Shown here one piece after another: positions 1 to 8,120 of a stretch of DNA of 14,166 bases. Under the pieces are notes generated by a model. The model had not been told where the DNA came from. It was given only the letters and a program-made list of their open reading frames with translations, and did not search any database. Every line of letters starts with the position of its first letter. Within the stretch, counting starts at the first letter, position 1. The position numbers and the translations under genes are program-made. The DNA comes from an uncultured Selenomonadales bacterium (GTDB taxonomy: Bacteria > Bacillota_C > Negativicutes > Selenomonadales > Selenomonadaceae): the NCBI GenBank assembly GCA_937916025.1, contig CALGGX010000524.1:1-14166 (forward strand), given 5' to 3'.

Positions 1-36
1 TATGAGGCAGCGGGATACTGCTATTGGAGGCTGTGA
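1..36 (+). CDS. possible 3' end of an upstream gene (partial)
   Basis: Reading from base 1, the frame gives a short tail ending ...GYCYWRL and a TGA stop at 34-36. The stop overlaps the ATG at 36-38 of the next gene (TGATG), the arrangement seen in translationally coupled gene pairs. Only 11 codons are visible, so no product can be named. Codon use here (GGA, TGC, TAT, AGG) is unlike the strongly NNC-biased gene that follows. The alternative is that this is not coding, or that it is the frame-shifted continuation of gene 1 (see findings). Confidence 0.25.
   Translation, partial: YEAAGYCYWRL
26..30 (+). promoter_or_regulatory. Shine-Dalgarno sequence GGAGG of gene 1
   Basis: GGAGG lies five bases before the ATG at 36. 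It overlaps the in-frame TTG at 24, so that TTG cannot use it. This favours ATG 36 as the start over the longer TTG reading. The GTG at 33 would leave only two bases of spacing. Confidence 0.55.
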
Positions 37-3000
37 TGGGCTATCAGGATTTGAGCTTTCCACAAGACACCACCTTCCTCGTCACCGGCGGCGCGGGCTC
101 GATATTGCTTGCAACAGACGACGACGCCGTCCTGCCGGCTGTCAATCCTAACGCCGTCAGCAACAGCCGCACGCCCAATTCGAGTGTTTCAGTCGATCTG
201 CTCGTCAACGACGTCAAGGTTACCGCCATCAATCAAGGTCAGACGCTCGCGGCGGGCAATGCCGAGCATTATTTCCTGCCCGAGGGCGCGGTGCTTACCA
301 ACGTCACCGGCACGATCGACATCGACGATTGCCGTTTCTCGACGAGCGGCAACCTCACGGTCAACGGCGGCACTTATACATTCGCCGACGGTACGGCTTA
401 TTGGTTCGCGGCCGGTGCTTACGGCTTGCAGGCGGGCGATACCGTCTCGGTCGGCGATCTGTGGAGCGATCCCACCACTGCCAAAGTCTATCGCGTCTCG
501 GACGACGGCACGCAGATCATTCGCGATGAAGACGGCTCCGTCGTTTATGAAGGCGACGCCGCAACTCTCGCGTCGATGAATATCGGTCCGATCACTTTCG
601 CCGATTATTACGGCGGGCAAATTGCTGCGGGCGTTCAAAACTTCATCGCCAAGTACATCTCCTTCGACGGCAATCAGCTCATCGTCAATGCAGAGGCTCT
701 TCAATCCGATCTGATCTCGGGCATCGAGGGTTATCGCGAGGAGCTCGAGAACGCGACGGCGGAAGTTGCAGTTCAGCGTTTGAGCTACGTCCTCGACAAC
801 ATCCTCGGCATCAATGTCGCGCTCGATTATATTTTGAGCGCAAACGTCATCGACAATTTGACGGCGCGCATTTCGACCGCAATCGCGGACGGCTCCAATG
901 CGATTGACGCCATGCTCGACGATCTCGACGAGTACTCAAGCGGCGTCGGGCTCTATAAATGGATTTACGCAAAGGTTTTTGTGCCCTTGCAGGAAGAATA
1001 CGGTCTGCAGGAGTTCGGGCGCGGCTTCGTCGATGTGGTCGATGAAAACAACAACTTCGTCTTGAGTCGTTGGCTCGAACTCGCCAAGCCTCTGCTCGCC
1101 GATCAGTTCTACAACGAGTTTACCGGTAAAGTGCTCGCCGCCAATATCGACGCTGTCGGGCAATATCTCATCGATAAAATCCGCGCGGACGGCGGCGGCG
1201 ACGGCGTTGTCAACGTCATTTTCGACGGCGATGAACCCGCCGAACTCGGCGTTTTCCTCACGCCTTTGGACAGCCTCGGCAATACCGTCGGCAATATCAT
1301 CGATGCCTCCGATTCCGGCGTCGACACTTGGATGTTCTCGAAGACGGCGGGCGATTCCATCACGGGCTCGTATCAAAGCGATTTCATTTACGTCGATAAC
1401 GCCGCCACCGTCAACGGCAACGGCGGGTCGGATGTCATTACCTTTACAGGCGACGGTTCGCGGCAGGTGCTCGAGCTCGATACGCTGAGTGCGGCGACCG
1501 TTGTCGGCTTTGAAACCGATATCGACGCGATCAATGTCGATCCCAACGCGTTTTTCGAGTTGCAAGTCAAAATCGACTTCGACGACGACGGCTTGAATTT
1601 TACGGACGGCGACGGCTTCCTCCTGCTCGACGGCGTCAACGACACCGTCAGCGTCAATCTCCTCGTCAACGATCAGCGCGTTACCGCCGTCAATCAAAAT
1701 CAGTCGGTCGAAGCGGGAGATGCCGATCGTTACCTGCTCGGCGGCAATGCCACACTTGCCAACTTCACCGGTGCCGCCGTCGTCAATGATGTCTCCATCA
1801 GCGCATCATCGCCCATCAGCCTCGTTGCACTCGAACGCGCAAATCGCGGCAATCGCATCGTCAACGGCATTTTCGGCGTCAGCACGGGCGATACCGTTCA
1901 GCTCGCCAATTCAGACGGCAATAACCCCATTACTTACGTCGTAAACGACGACGGTACGGAGATCATTCGCGCCGATACAGGGCGCGTCGTTTGGACGGGT
2001 ACCGCCGAAGAATTTGCCGAACTCGATTTCCTTACCGTCGATTATCAAGAATACTACGGCGGCATCTTTACCGCGCACGTTGAGGCTCTGCTCGATCAAT
2101 ACGTTTCCTTCGATAACGGCACCGTCACCGTCGACAGAAAAGCCTTCAGAGAAAATCTCGCCGCCCGCATCGACCGCTTGACCGCCCAACTCGATTCCGA
2201 TTCCACCGTCGATGACGCGCTCAACATTCTCGTCAACGATCTCAATGCGCTTTTCGATGTCGACTTGACCGAAGCATTCAGCGATAACGTTGTCGGCGCA
2301 ATCAGAACTCAAATCTCCAATGCCCTCGAAAACGGCGATAATCCTTTCGGTGCCGCCTTCGGCATTCTTACTTCTTTGCTGTCAACCGTCGCAAGTGCTT
2401 TTTGGGATTCAAGCGCACGCCTCGGCGTTCAGACTTTCGCCGCCGATGAAGCAAATATTTTCAGCGGCAACGGCTCCGTCATCGAAAACCTCGGGCTCGA
2501 TTCGCTCTTGCAAGACCTCTTCAACACTCGCTCCGCGCGCCGCATGGTTCATAACGTCGTTACCGATTACCGCGACCGCTTCATCGACGAGTTTGACGAC
2601 GGGCATCTCAATCTCATTATTCAATCTGCCGAGCAAACCGTCAATCGCGCCTTCTTCCTCGGGGCTCCCGATCCGAACGTCATCGATACCGTCAACGCCG
2701 ATATCAACATCATTATGAATTCCTTCGACGGCAGTTCGCCCCAATTCCTCACCGGCACCAACGGCGATGATTATTTCCATGTCGGCAAGGACGATACAGT
2801 TTACGGCGGCAAGGGCAATGACGGGATCATCTTTGCGGACGGCGATACTTCCATCACCTCTGCCATCAATTTCAATTCCGCCAATCCCCTCGAAATTACA
2901 AGCTCTCAATTCTTCGATCGGCATTCGCGTCAAACCGTCGTGATCGATACCGATACCACCGCCACCGTTACGGGATTCGAGACCGGTTTCGACGATGACG

Positions 3001-6000
3001 ATACTCTTAAATCCGATGTGTTGAGCATGGTCGACGGCAACGCCGCAAATCTCACGTTCGAGTTTACCGATAAAGGTTTGCTCGCTCATAACACCGGCGC
3101 GAGTTGGGATGAGGACGGCAGTATTCTGCTCGCTTTCGACGACAGCGGCGTCTTGCCGACCGTCAATCAAAACGCCGTAAGCGATTCCCGTACGCCTCAG
3201 CCTTCCGTCAATGCCGATATCTTCATCAACGACGAAGACGGCTTGCATCAAGCGCGCGTTTATGTCGACGGCAACCTCGGCTCCGACGTCGAACTTCATT
3301 ACATCGTCGACAATGCAACCGTGCAGGCAACTGCCGCGTCGAAGATCGTAAACGGCGGGGCGAATGTTCAGATCACAGGCTCCGACGGTGCCGATTCCGT
3401 TTACAACAATCTCGAAGTCGATGCGCCGGGCAATGTCAACATCAGCGCGGGCGCGGGCGAAGATTACATCGAAAACGGCGGCGGAAGCGATATTTCAATC
3501 GACGGCGGCGCGGATGATGATGTTCTGCTCGATTGGAGCGGGCGCAATGTTTCGATGCTCGGCGCGGACGGCGACGATGTCATTATGATTCACGACGGCA
3601 ATTCTGCATACGTCGACGGCGGCAACGGCCACGATTGGATTTGGTCGGATAACGAAACCAACGCCACAATCGACGGCGGCGGCGGCAATGATTTCATCTC
3701 GATCACGGGCGGCTCGAATACGATCATCTTCCGCGCGGACGGCGGCGTCGATTCCATTGTCGGCTTGACGGCGGCAGATACAATTTCGATCGAAGGCGGC
3801 GCATCGTTCTCGACGGTTGCAAGCGGCAACAATGTGCAAATCAGCCTTGACGGAGGTTTAATGACTGTGTTTAATGCAAATTCTCTCGACAACATCAACA
3901 TTGTCGGCGCGGACGTCATCGACGACGGCGATTCGGATGCCGATACTCTCATTGCGGCGGGGCTCGTCGACTATATCCTGCATAAGGTCGATTCGCTCAG
4001 TGCTCCCGCTCTCGCCGCCGAGTACTTCCATAACGATTACGATTACGATTGGCAACCGTCCTTGAGTTCGGGCAGTGAAACTTGGACGATCCAATCAAAC
4101 GACGGGCTTGCGTTGAATGCCGTGCATTATCAACCGGCGGAGGCAACAGGCAAATGGGTCGTGCTCGTGCACGGCTACGGCGGCAATCATACCACTATGC
4201 GCGAGTTCGTCGACAATTACCTCGCCGTCGGCTATGACGTGCTCACGGTCGATCAACGCGCGGCGGGCGATTCCGAGGGCGAGTGGCTCACAATGGGCGC
4301 GGCGGAAGCAGCCGATATCGCGCTCTGGACGCAAGAGATCGCTCGTCGAGAACCGGCGTCGAAGATCACTCTGCACGGCGTTTCCATGGGGGCCGCGACC
4401 GTCATGCTCGCCGCCGCCAGAGACGATTGCGCCAATCTCATGGCGGTCGTCGAGGATTGCGGCTATTCATCTGCTTATAACCTCTTCTCGCAATTGGTGC
4501 CCGTCCTGACTCCTTACCCCGCATCAATTATGTCCGCCGTCGATGTGATGTCTTCAATTATTACGGGGCATGCAATCTCCGAAGCCGCGCCCGGTGATGC
4601 GATCGGCAACGCCACCGTCCCGAGCATGTTCATTCACGGCACCGCCGATACATTGATCGCTCCGTCCAATGCGGAATCGCTGTATGCGGCGAGCGGCGCG
4701 CAAGTCAAAACACTCTACATGGTCGAGGGCGCGGGGCACGGCAGATCGGGCATCGACTACAATGAAGAGTACGGCGCAAATCTCTTCCAGTTCCTCGACA
4801 ATAACGACGGCTCCGGCGTCATTTACGGCTACCTCGGCGATTTGACGCTCGAAGGCTCGAACGACGCCGATACGATTGTCAATGTCGGCACGGCGAATTA
4901 CATCAACGCGCTCGACGGCAACGATCAGATCACGCTCGGCGGTACCTCGTGGACTGTCGAAGGCGATCAAACTCTCCAATCGACAGGCAATAACGTTTTC
5001 GTCGATGCGGGCGACGGCGACGATTCCATCAGAAGTCGGCATTCGTATTGGACGACGCTCCTCGGCGGCGAAGGCAATGATCTGATCAATGTCTCCGACG
5101 GGCATTATATGAATGTCGACGGCGGCAACGGCGACGATTCCATCATCGGAACGCGCGCGAGCTGGGGGATGGGAGGACACGCCACGCTCGACGGCGGCGA
5201 CGGCAATGATTATATCCGCGCGGGCTATTCAAACAATTCGTCGATCAACGGCGGCAAAGGCAATGATACGATCGCGGTCGACGGTCCCAACGTGACGATT
5301 CGCGGCGGCGGCGGCAACGAGCTCGTTTCGCTCAATGCCGATTCCGAGCGCACTCCGCAAGGCAGTTCCAATAACGTGATCATCGTCGACGGCATTTTCA
5401 CGGTTGACGGCTTCGATAACGACGATGTTCTCATCTTCGAGGACGCACGACGCGATAAGTGGGTCGAGTTCACCGACGAAGGCTTGCTCTTGCGCACCGA
5501 TACCGTCATCAGCCCCGACGTCGAAGTCGAAAGCGCGCTCTTGCTCGGCATCACCGATACCACTCTCTTACAATTCCGTTACGGCATCGACGCCGATATC
5601 GAGACCGAAGTCTTTATCAAGGACGGCGAGATTTATCACGCCACGCTCGGAACCGCCGATAATTACGTCGGCTTTAACACGACGGCGGGCATCGACTTCA
5701 CCGGCTTCAACGAGCCCATCGATATTCAACTCGATTCCACGCTCGGCTCGGCTTACTTCGGCGGCATCAATTACGTCAAGGGCGGCGACGGCTCGACAAA
5801 TATCGTCGGCACCGCCAAGGATGAGACGTTTGAAATCGGCGCGGGCAAAACTACCGTCAACGGCGGCGGCGGCAACGATCAAATCATCGGACTTAAGGAC
5901 GGCGATTTCATCATCATCGACCAAAACATCAACGGTTCTGACGTTGTCGGCAATGCACTCGTCTTGACCACTGACGACGGCTCGGTAAGTTTGACGGGCG

Positions 6001-7844
6001 ACAGCCTCAAGGGCGGCAACTCCGTCATGATTGCCAAGGGGCATACCATCGTCGGCTCCGGCGGACTCTGCGGCATTTTCGTCAACGACGACGGCGCATC
6101 CGTCATCGCGCCAAACAGTATGCTTACGCTCGACAGTTTCGTTTACACCATCGCGGGTGATGATGACGGCGTTTCCATCAGCGGCAATTCCATCTTCGGC
6201 GCGGATCACGGCGCGAGCATCACGTTCGAGCACGGCGGCGAGTACTTCCTCAACGGCGGGCGAGTTACCATCGAGGCGGGCGGTACTTTGCACGAGAGCG
6301 AGCTTTTGAGCGGCGATACCATGACCGTCGACGGCGGCGAATGGTGGTTCGGAACGGACGAGTTCGGCACTTTGATCGCGACCGATGCGCGCGCCTTCAT
6401 TCATACCGAGAGTGCGTCGATTGCGGTTGCGCCGGGCGCGAATACTACCATGCAACCCGAGGCGGGCTTGACTGTCATTGATTACGATCCGTCGACGCGG
6501 AGCGGCTTCTTCTTCGACAGCGGCGCAATCGATTTCGCCGAAGGCGCGCTCAGCCTCGGCGCGGATAATGTCGTGCGCGGGCTCGACCGCAATGAAGCTA
6601 ATCTGTTCGGCAGCGGCAGTTCGCTCAAGACGATCTGGACAGGCGCGGACGCCTTGATCGATCGCGAAGGCAATCGGCATCGCGCGTTGCTCGTTTCCAC
6701 CGTCGACGATTCGACCGTCATCGGCGGTAAGCGAGATCAGATCGATGTAAGTCGCGTTGCGACCAATGTGCGATTCGGCGAAGGGAGGCAGACGATTCTC
6801 GGCTTCGGCAACGACGATGCGCTGTATCAAGACGAGTACTCCGATAAGAAATTCAAATTCACCGATAACGGCTTGAAGTTCTTCGATCGAGACAATTCGC
6901 TGTTGCTCGATGATGTGAACGGCTCGACCGAAGTTACTTGGAAGTTCGGCAATGAAACTCTCCGCGCGGCTTATGTCAAGGGCGGCGAAACATACATTGT
7001 CGAGAATGCAGTCGATCAATACGTCGGCGAAAAACTCGATTGCGGCGTCGATTTCAGCGCGGTCGACGACGATCTCAACATCGACGCGACAACCAATTTC
7101 GAGCACATCAGAAACGTCACGCTCGGCGGCGGCAATTCCACATTCACAGGCAACGGATATAACGAGTCGATCACGGCAGGGCTCGGCAATGATGTCATTG
7201 TGCTCAGTCGCGGGCGTGATACCATCGTCAATTTCGATGTCGAAAACGATCGATTGATCGTCGGCGGCGAGTTCACCGTCAAGGCGAAAGACGACGATCT
7301 GATCGTAAATGTCGACGGCGGCAAGGCGATCCTCGCCGATCTCGCAACCGTCGACGCCGCAATCAGGATCGACGATCGCCTCGTCAAGGCGGGTTCGGAA
7401 ATGTCGTATGCCGACGGCGTTACAGACTACTTCGGCTCGAAAAATGCCACGCTCACTGTCGGGGAGGGAGGAGTCGTTTGGCTCGACGATCCCACAGTTC
7501 ATTATGCAAATATCCGCGCGATTGATGCTTCCGATTGCTTCGACGATGTGACGCTCGGCGGTTCGGACGCCAATGACCTGTTGCTCGGCGGCGGCGGTAC
7601 CAATTACTTCGCATATTCGCTCGGCGGCGGCCGCGATACCATTGCAAACGCCAACGACGACGATCTCGTCTTCCTGCTCGGCATCTCTCTCGACGATATC
7701 CGAGCCATCGATGCCGACGACGCGCAAGTTACAATGCAATTCAGCGACGGCGGTCGATTGAAACTCAACTCGGCGGCAGATTTCGACTTCAACATCAACG
7801 GCTCACATTACAAACTCGCTCGAAACGACAAGGGATTGAAATAA
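36..7844 (+). CDS. giant RTX-type calcium-binding protein with embedded alpha/beta hydrolase
   Basis: The protein is about 2602 aa from ATG 36 (2606 aa if read from TTG 24), ending at TAA 7842-7844. It is acidic and rich in Gly, Asp, Asn and Val, and nearly Cys-free. In order: residues 50-536 and 537-1056 are two related modules of about 500 aa with helical cores; 1115-1224 is an RTX block (GGxGxDx-like nonapeptides); about 1350-1588 is an alpha/beta hydrolase; 1607-1769 is a second RTX block; 1770-2370 is beta-rich with one more short RTX motif near 1940; 2372-2555 is C-terminal RTX with DTIVNF and NDDDLVFL strands. No N-terminal signal peptide is visible. RTX proteins are typically exported by type I secretion through a C-terminal signal and fold on binding extracellular calcium; that route is inferred here. 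The hydrolase substrate is unknown. The start is uncertain: it falls inside what looks like the end of a repeat module, so the protein may be an N-terminally shortened form. No transporter gene is in the window. Confidence 0.9.
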   Translation: MGYQDLSFPQDTTFLVTGGAGSILLATDDDAVLPAVNPNAVSNSRTPNSSVSVDLLVNDVKVTAINQGQTLAAGNAEHYFLPEGAVLTNVTGTIDIDDCRFSTSGNLTVNGGTYTFADGTAYWFAAGAYGLQAGDTVSVGDLWSDPTTAKVYRVSDDGTQIIRDEDGSVVYEGDAATLASMNIGPITFADYYGGQIAAGVQNFIAKYISFDGNQLIVNAEALQSDLISGIEGYREELENATAEVAVQRLSYVLDNILGINVALDYILSANVIDNLTARISTAIADGSNAIDAMLDDLDEYSSGVGLYKWIYAKVFVPLQEEYGLQEFGRGFVDVVDENNNFVLSRWLELAKPLLADQFYNEFTGKVLAANIDAVGQYLIDKIRADGGGDGVVNVIFDGDEPAELGVFLTPLDSLGNTVGNIIDASDSGVDTWMFSKTAGDSITGSYQSDFIYVDNAATVNGNGGSDVITFTGDGSRQVLELDTLSAATVVGFETDIDAINVDPNAFFELQVKIDFDDDGLNFTDGDGFLLLDGVNDTVSVNLLVNDQRVTAVNQNQSVEAGDADRYLLGGNATLANFTGAAVVNDVSISASSPISLVALERANRGNRIVNGIFGVSTGDTVQLANSDGNNPITYVVNDDGTEIIRADTGRVVWTGTAEEFAELDFLTVDYQEYYGGIFTAHVEALLDQYVSFDNGTVTVDRKAFRENLAARIDRLTAQLDSDSTVDDALNILVNDLNALFDVDLTEAFSDNVVGAIRTQISNALENGDNPFGAAFGILTSLLSTVASAFWDSSARLGVQTFAADEANIFSGNGSVIENLGLDSLLQDLFNTRSARRMVHNVVTDYRDRFIDEFDDGHLNLIIQSAEQTVNRAFFLGAPDPNVIDTVNADINIIMNSFDGSSPQFLTGTNGDDYFHVGKDDTVYGGKGNDGIIFADGDTSITSAINFNSANPLEITSSQFFDRHSRQTVVIDTDTTATVTGFETGFDDDDTLKSDVLSMVDGNAANLTFEFTDKGLLAHNTGASWDEDGSILLAFDDSGVLPTVNQNAVSDSRTPQPSVNADIFINDEDGLHQARVYVDGNLGSDVELHYIVDNATVQATAASKIVNGGANVQITGSDGADSVYNNLEVDAPGNVNISAGAGEDYIENGGGSDISIDGGADDDVLLDWSGRNVSMLGADGDDVIMIHDGNSAYVDGGNGHDWIWSDNETNATIDGGGGNDFISITGGSNTIIFRADGGVDSIVGLTAADTISIEGGASFSTVASGNNVQISLDGGLMTVFNANSLDNINIVGADVIDDGDSDADTLIAAGLVDYILHKVDSLSAPALAAEYFHNDYDYDWQPSLSSGSETWTIQSNDGLALNAVHYQPAEATGKWVVLVHGYGGNHTTMREFVDNYLAVGYDVLTVDQRAAGDSEGEWLTMGAAEAADIALWTQEIARREPASKITLHGVSMGAATVMLAAARDDCANLMAVVEDCGYSSAYNLFSQLVPVLTPYPASIMSAVDVMSSIITGHAISEAAPGDAIGNATVPSMFIHGTADTLIAPSNAESLYAASGAQVKTLYMVEGAGHGRSGIDYNEEYGANLFQFLDNNDGSGVIYGYLGDLTLEGSNDADTIVNVGTANYINALDGNDQITLGGTSWTVEGDQTLQSTGNNVFVDAGDGDDSIRSRHSYWTTLLGGEGNDLINVSDGHYMNVDGGNGDDSIIGTRASWGMGGHATLDGGDGNDYIRAGYSNNSSINGGKGNDTIAVDGPNVTIRGGGGNELVSLNADSERTPQGSSNNVIIVDGIFTVDGFDNDDVLIFEDARRDKWVEFTDEGLLLRTDTVISPDVEVESALLLGITDTTLLQFRYGIDADIETEVFIKDGEIYHATLGTADNYVGFNTTAGIDFTGFNEPIDIQLDSTLGSAYFGGINYVKGGDGSTNIVGTAKDETFEIGAGKTTVNGGGGNDQIIGLKDGDFIIIDQNINGSDVVGNALVLTTDDGSVSLTGDSLKGGNSVMIAKGHTIVGSGGLCGIFVNDDGASVIAPNSMLTLDSFVYTIAGDDDGVSISGNSIFGADHGASITFEHGGEYFLNGGRVTIEAGGTLHESELLSGDTMTVDGGEWWFGTDEFGTLIATDARAFIHTESASIAVAPGANTTMQPEAGLTVIDYDPSTRSGFFFDSGAIDFAEGALSLGADNVVRGLDRNEANLFGSGSSLKTIWTGADALIDREGNRHRALLVSTVDDSTVIGGKRDQIDVSRVATNVRFGEGRQTILGFGNDDALYQDEYSDKKFKFTDNGLKFFDRDNSLLLDDVNGSTEVTWKFGNETLRAAYVKGGETYIVENAVDQYVGEKLDCGVDFSAVDDDLNIDATTNFEHIRNVTLGGGNSTFTGNGYNESITAGLGNDVIVLSRGRDTIVNFDVENDRLIVGGEFTVKAKDDDLIVNVDGGKAILADLATVDAAIRIDDRLVKAGSEMSYADGVTDYFGSKNATLTVGEGGVVWLDDPTVHYANIRAIDASDCFDDVTLGGSDANDLLLGGGGTNYFAYSLGGGRDTIANANDDDLVFLLGISLDDIRAIDADDAQVTMQFSDGGRLKLNSAADFDFNINGSHYKLARNDKGLK
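183..3203 (+). repeat. two tandem ~500-aa modules in gene 1 (183-1643 and 1644-3203)
   Basis: Residues 50-536 and 537-1056 align along their length. Each opens with a strand of the type SVxLLVND, then (R/K)VTAxNQxQ, then a beta-rich part ending in DDGTxIIR. Next comes a helical part starting at YYGG (residues 191 and 673, 482 apart) with shared A-Y-x-SFD and RIS/RTQIS-NA-ADG-like segments. Each closes with a GFET-DDD turn and an F-x-D-x-GL strand. I recognise no known domain in the helical part. The DNA of the two copies has drifted at many synonymous positions, so the duplication does not look recent. Confidence 0.7.
3378..3707 (+). repeat. first RTX (hemolysin-type calcium-binding) repeat block of gene 1
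   Basis: About five to six imperfect copies of the GGxGxDxUx pattern occur at residues 1115-1224, for example SAGAGEDYI, IDGGADDDVLL, LGADGDDVIM, VDGGNGHDWIW and IDGGGGNDFIS. Such repeats form a parallel beta-roll binding calcium between turns. The copies are spaced by about 18-20 residues rather than 9, so the roll carries extra strands. The block lies directly before the hydrolase domain. Confidence 0.8.
4083..4799 (+). other. alpha/beta hydrolase domain inside gene 1
   Basis: Residues 1350-1588 form a complete alpha/beta hydrolase fold. VVLVHGYGG (from 1375) is the oxyanion strand-loop, DVLTVDQRAAGDSEG follows, and HGVSMG is the nucleophile elbow with Ser1450. HGTADTL carries the likely acid Asp1538, and GAGHG carries His1568. 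The sequence after the elbow (AATVML, then VEDCGYSS) matches the style of the YqkD/COG1073 group of Firmicute hydrolases, which are usually stand-alone exported or membrane-anchored enzymes. A lid-like segment (about 1480-1520) is present. Esterase or peptidase-like activity is plausible, but the substrate cannot be read from sequence. Confidence 0.85.
4854..5342 (+). repeat. second RTX repeat block of gene 1
   Basis: Residues 1607-1769 follow the hydrolase directly and contain about seven GGxGxDxUx turns: ALDGNDQITL, DAGDGDDSIR, LGGEGNDLIN, DGGNGDDSII, DGGDGNDYIR, NGGKGNDTIA and RGGGGNELVS. Together with the block before the hydrolase, they place the enzyme between two calcium-binding beta-rolls. 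Confidence 0.85.
7149..7700 (+). repeat. C-terminal RTX segment of gene 1
   Basis: Residues 2372-2409 read as a degenerate RTX turn (TAGLGNDVIVL) followed by GRDTIVNFDVENDRLIV. Residues 2508-2553 read GGSDANDLLLGGGGTNYF followed by GGGRDTIANANDDDLVFL and SLDDI. The pairing of an RTX turn with a D-T-I-x-N-x-x-x-D-D-x-V strand is typical of the C-terminal part of type I-secreted RTX proteins. The last 50 residues would contain the export signal. Confidence 0.65.
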
Positions 7845-7860
7845 AAACGGCGGCGGGCGG

Positions 7861-8107
7861 GCGGCAGGGCTCGGCTATGCAATCGGCAATTCGCCCGGCA
7901 ATGCTCGGCAACGATCGGCAATTCGCGGCGGCAGGGCTCGGCTATGCAATCGGCAACGCCCGGCAATGCGCGGCGGCAGGGCTCGGCTATGCAATCGGCA
8001 GTTCGCGGCGGCAGGGCTCGGCTATGCGGGCGGCAACGATCGGCAATTCGCCCGGCAATTCGCGGCTATGCAATCGGCAATTCGCGGCGGCAATTCGCGG
8101 CAACGCC
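7861..8107 (+). repeat. irregular GC-rich intergenic direct-repeat array
   Basis: The 311-base gap between the two genes is mostly this array. A 28-base unit, GCGGCAGGGCTCGGCTATGC followed by AATCGGCA, occurs identically at 7861-7888, 7928-7955 and 7973-8000. Its first 20 bases recur at 8008-8027, and its last 17 bases at 8063-8079. The spaces between are filled with variants of CGGCAATTCG, CGGCAACG and CCCGGCAATG; the word CGGCAA appears about 12 times, always on this strand. Start-to-start distances of 67, 45 and 35 bases are irregular. No stem-loop with a T-run follows gene 1, so I see no intrinsic terminator. Open frames through the array give Arg/Gly/Ser-rich strings with no sign of selection as protein. 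Confidence 0.8.
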
Positions 8108-8120
8108 AAGTCGCGCCTGT

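Noticed and set aside
5568..7739. A 723-codon open frame on the minus strand inside gene 1
   Set aside because: It mirrors the strong NNC codon bias of the sense gene: sense codons GTC, GAC, ATC and GGC read back as open codons, and TTA, CTA and TCA are rare. The product is a low-complexity Ile/Val/Asp/Glu/Ala/Arg string with no motif, while the sense strand carries clear RTX features.
7845..7900. Rho-independent terminator after gene 1
   Set aside because: GC-rich sequence is present, but there is no inverted repeat and no T-run.
7861..8107. CRISPR array
   Set aside because: The spaces between repeats are unequal and are themselves made of repeat-like words. Repeats lack dyad symmetry, and no cas gene is near.
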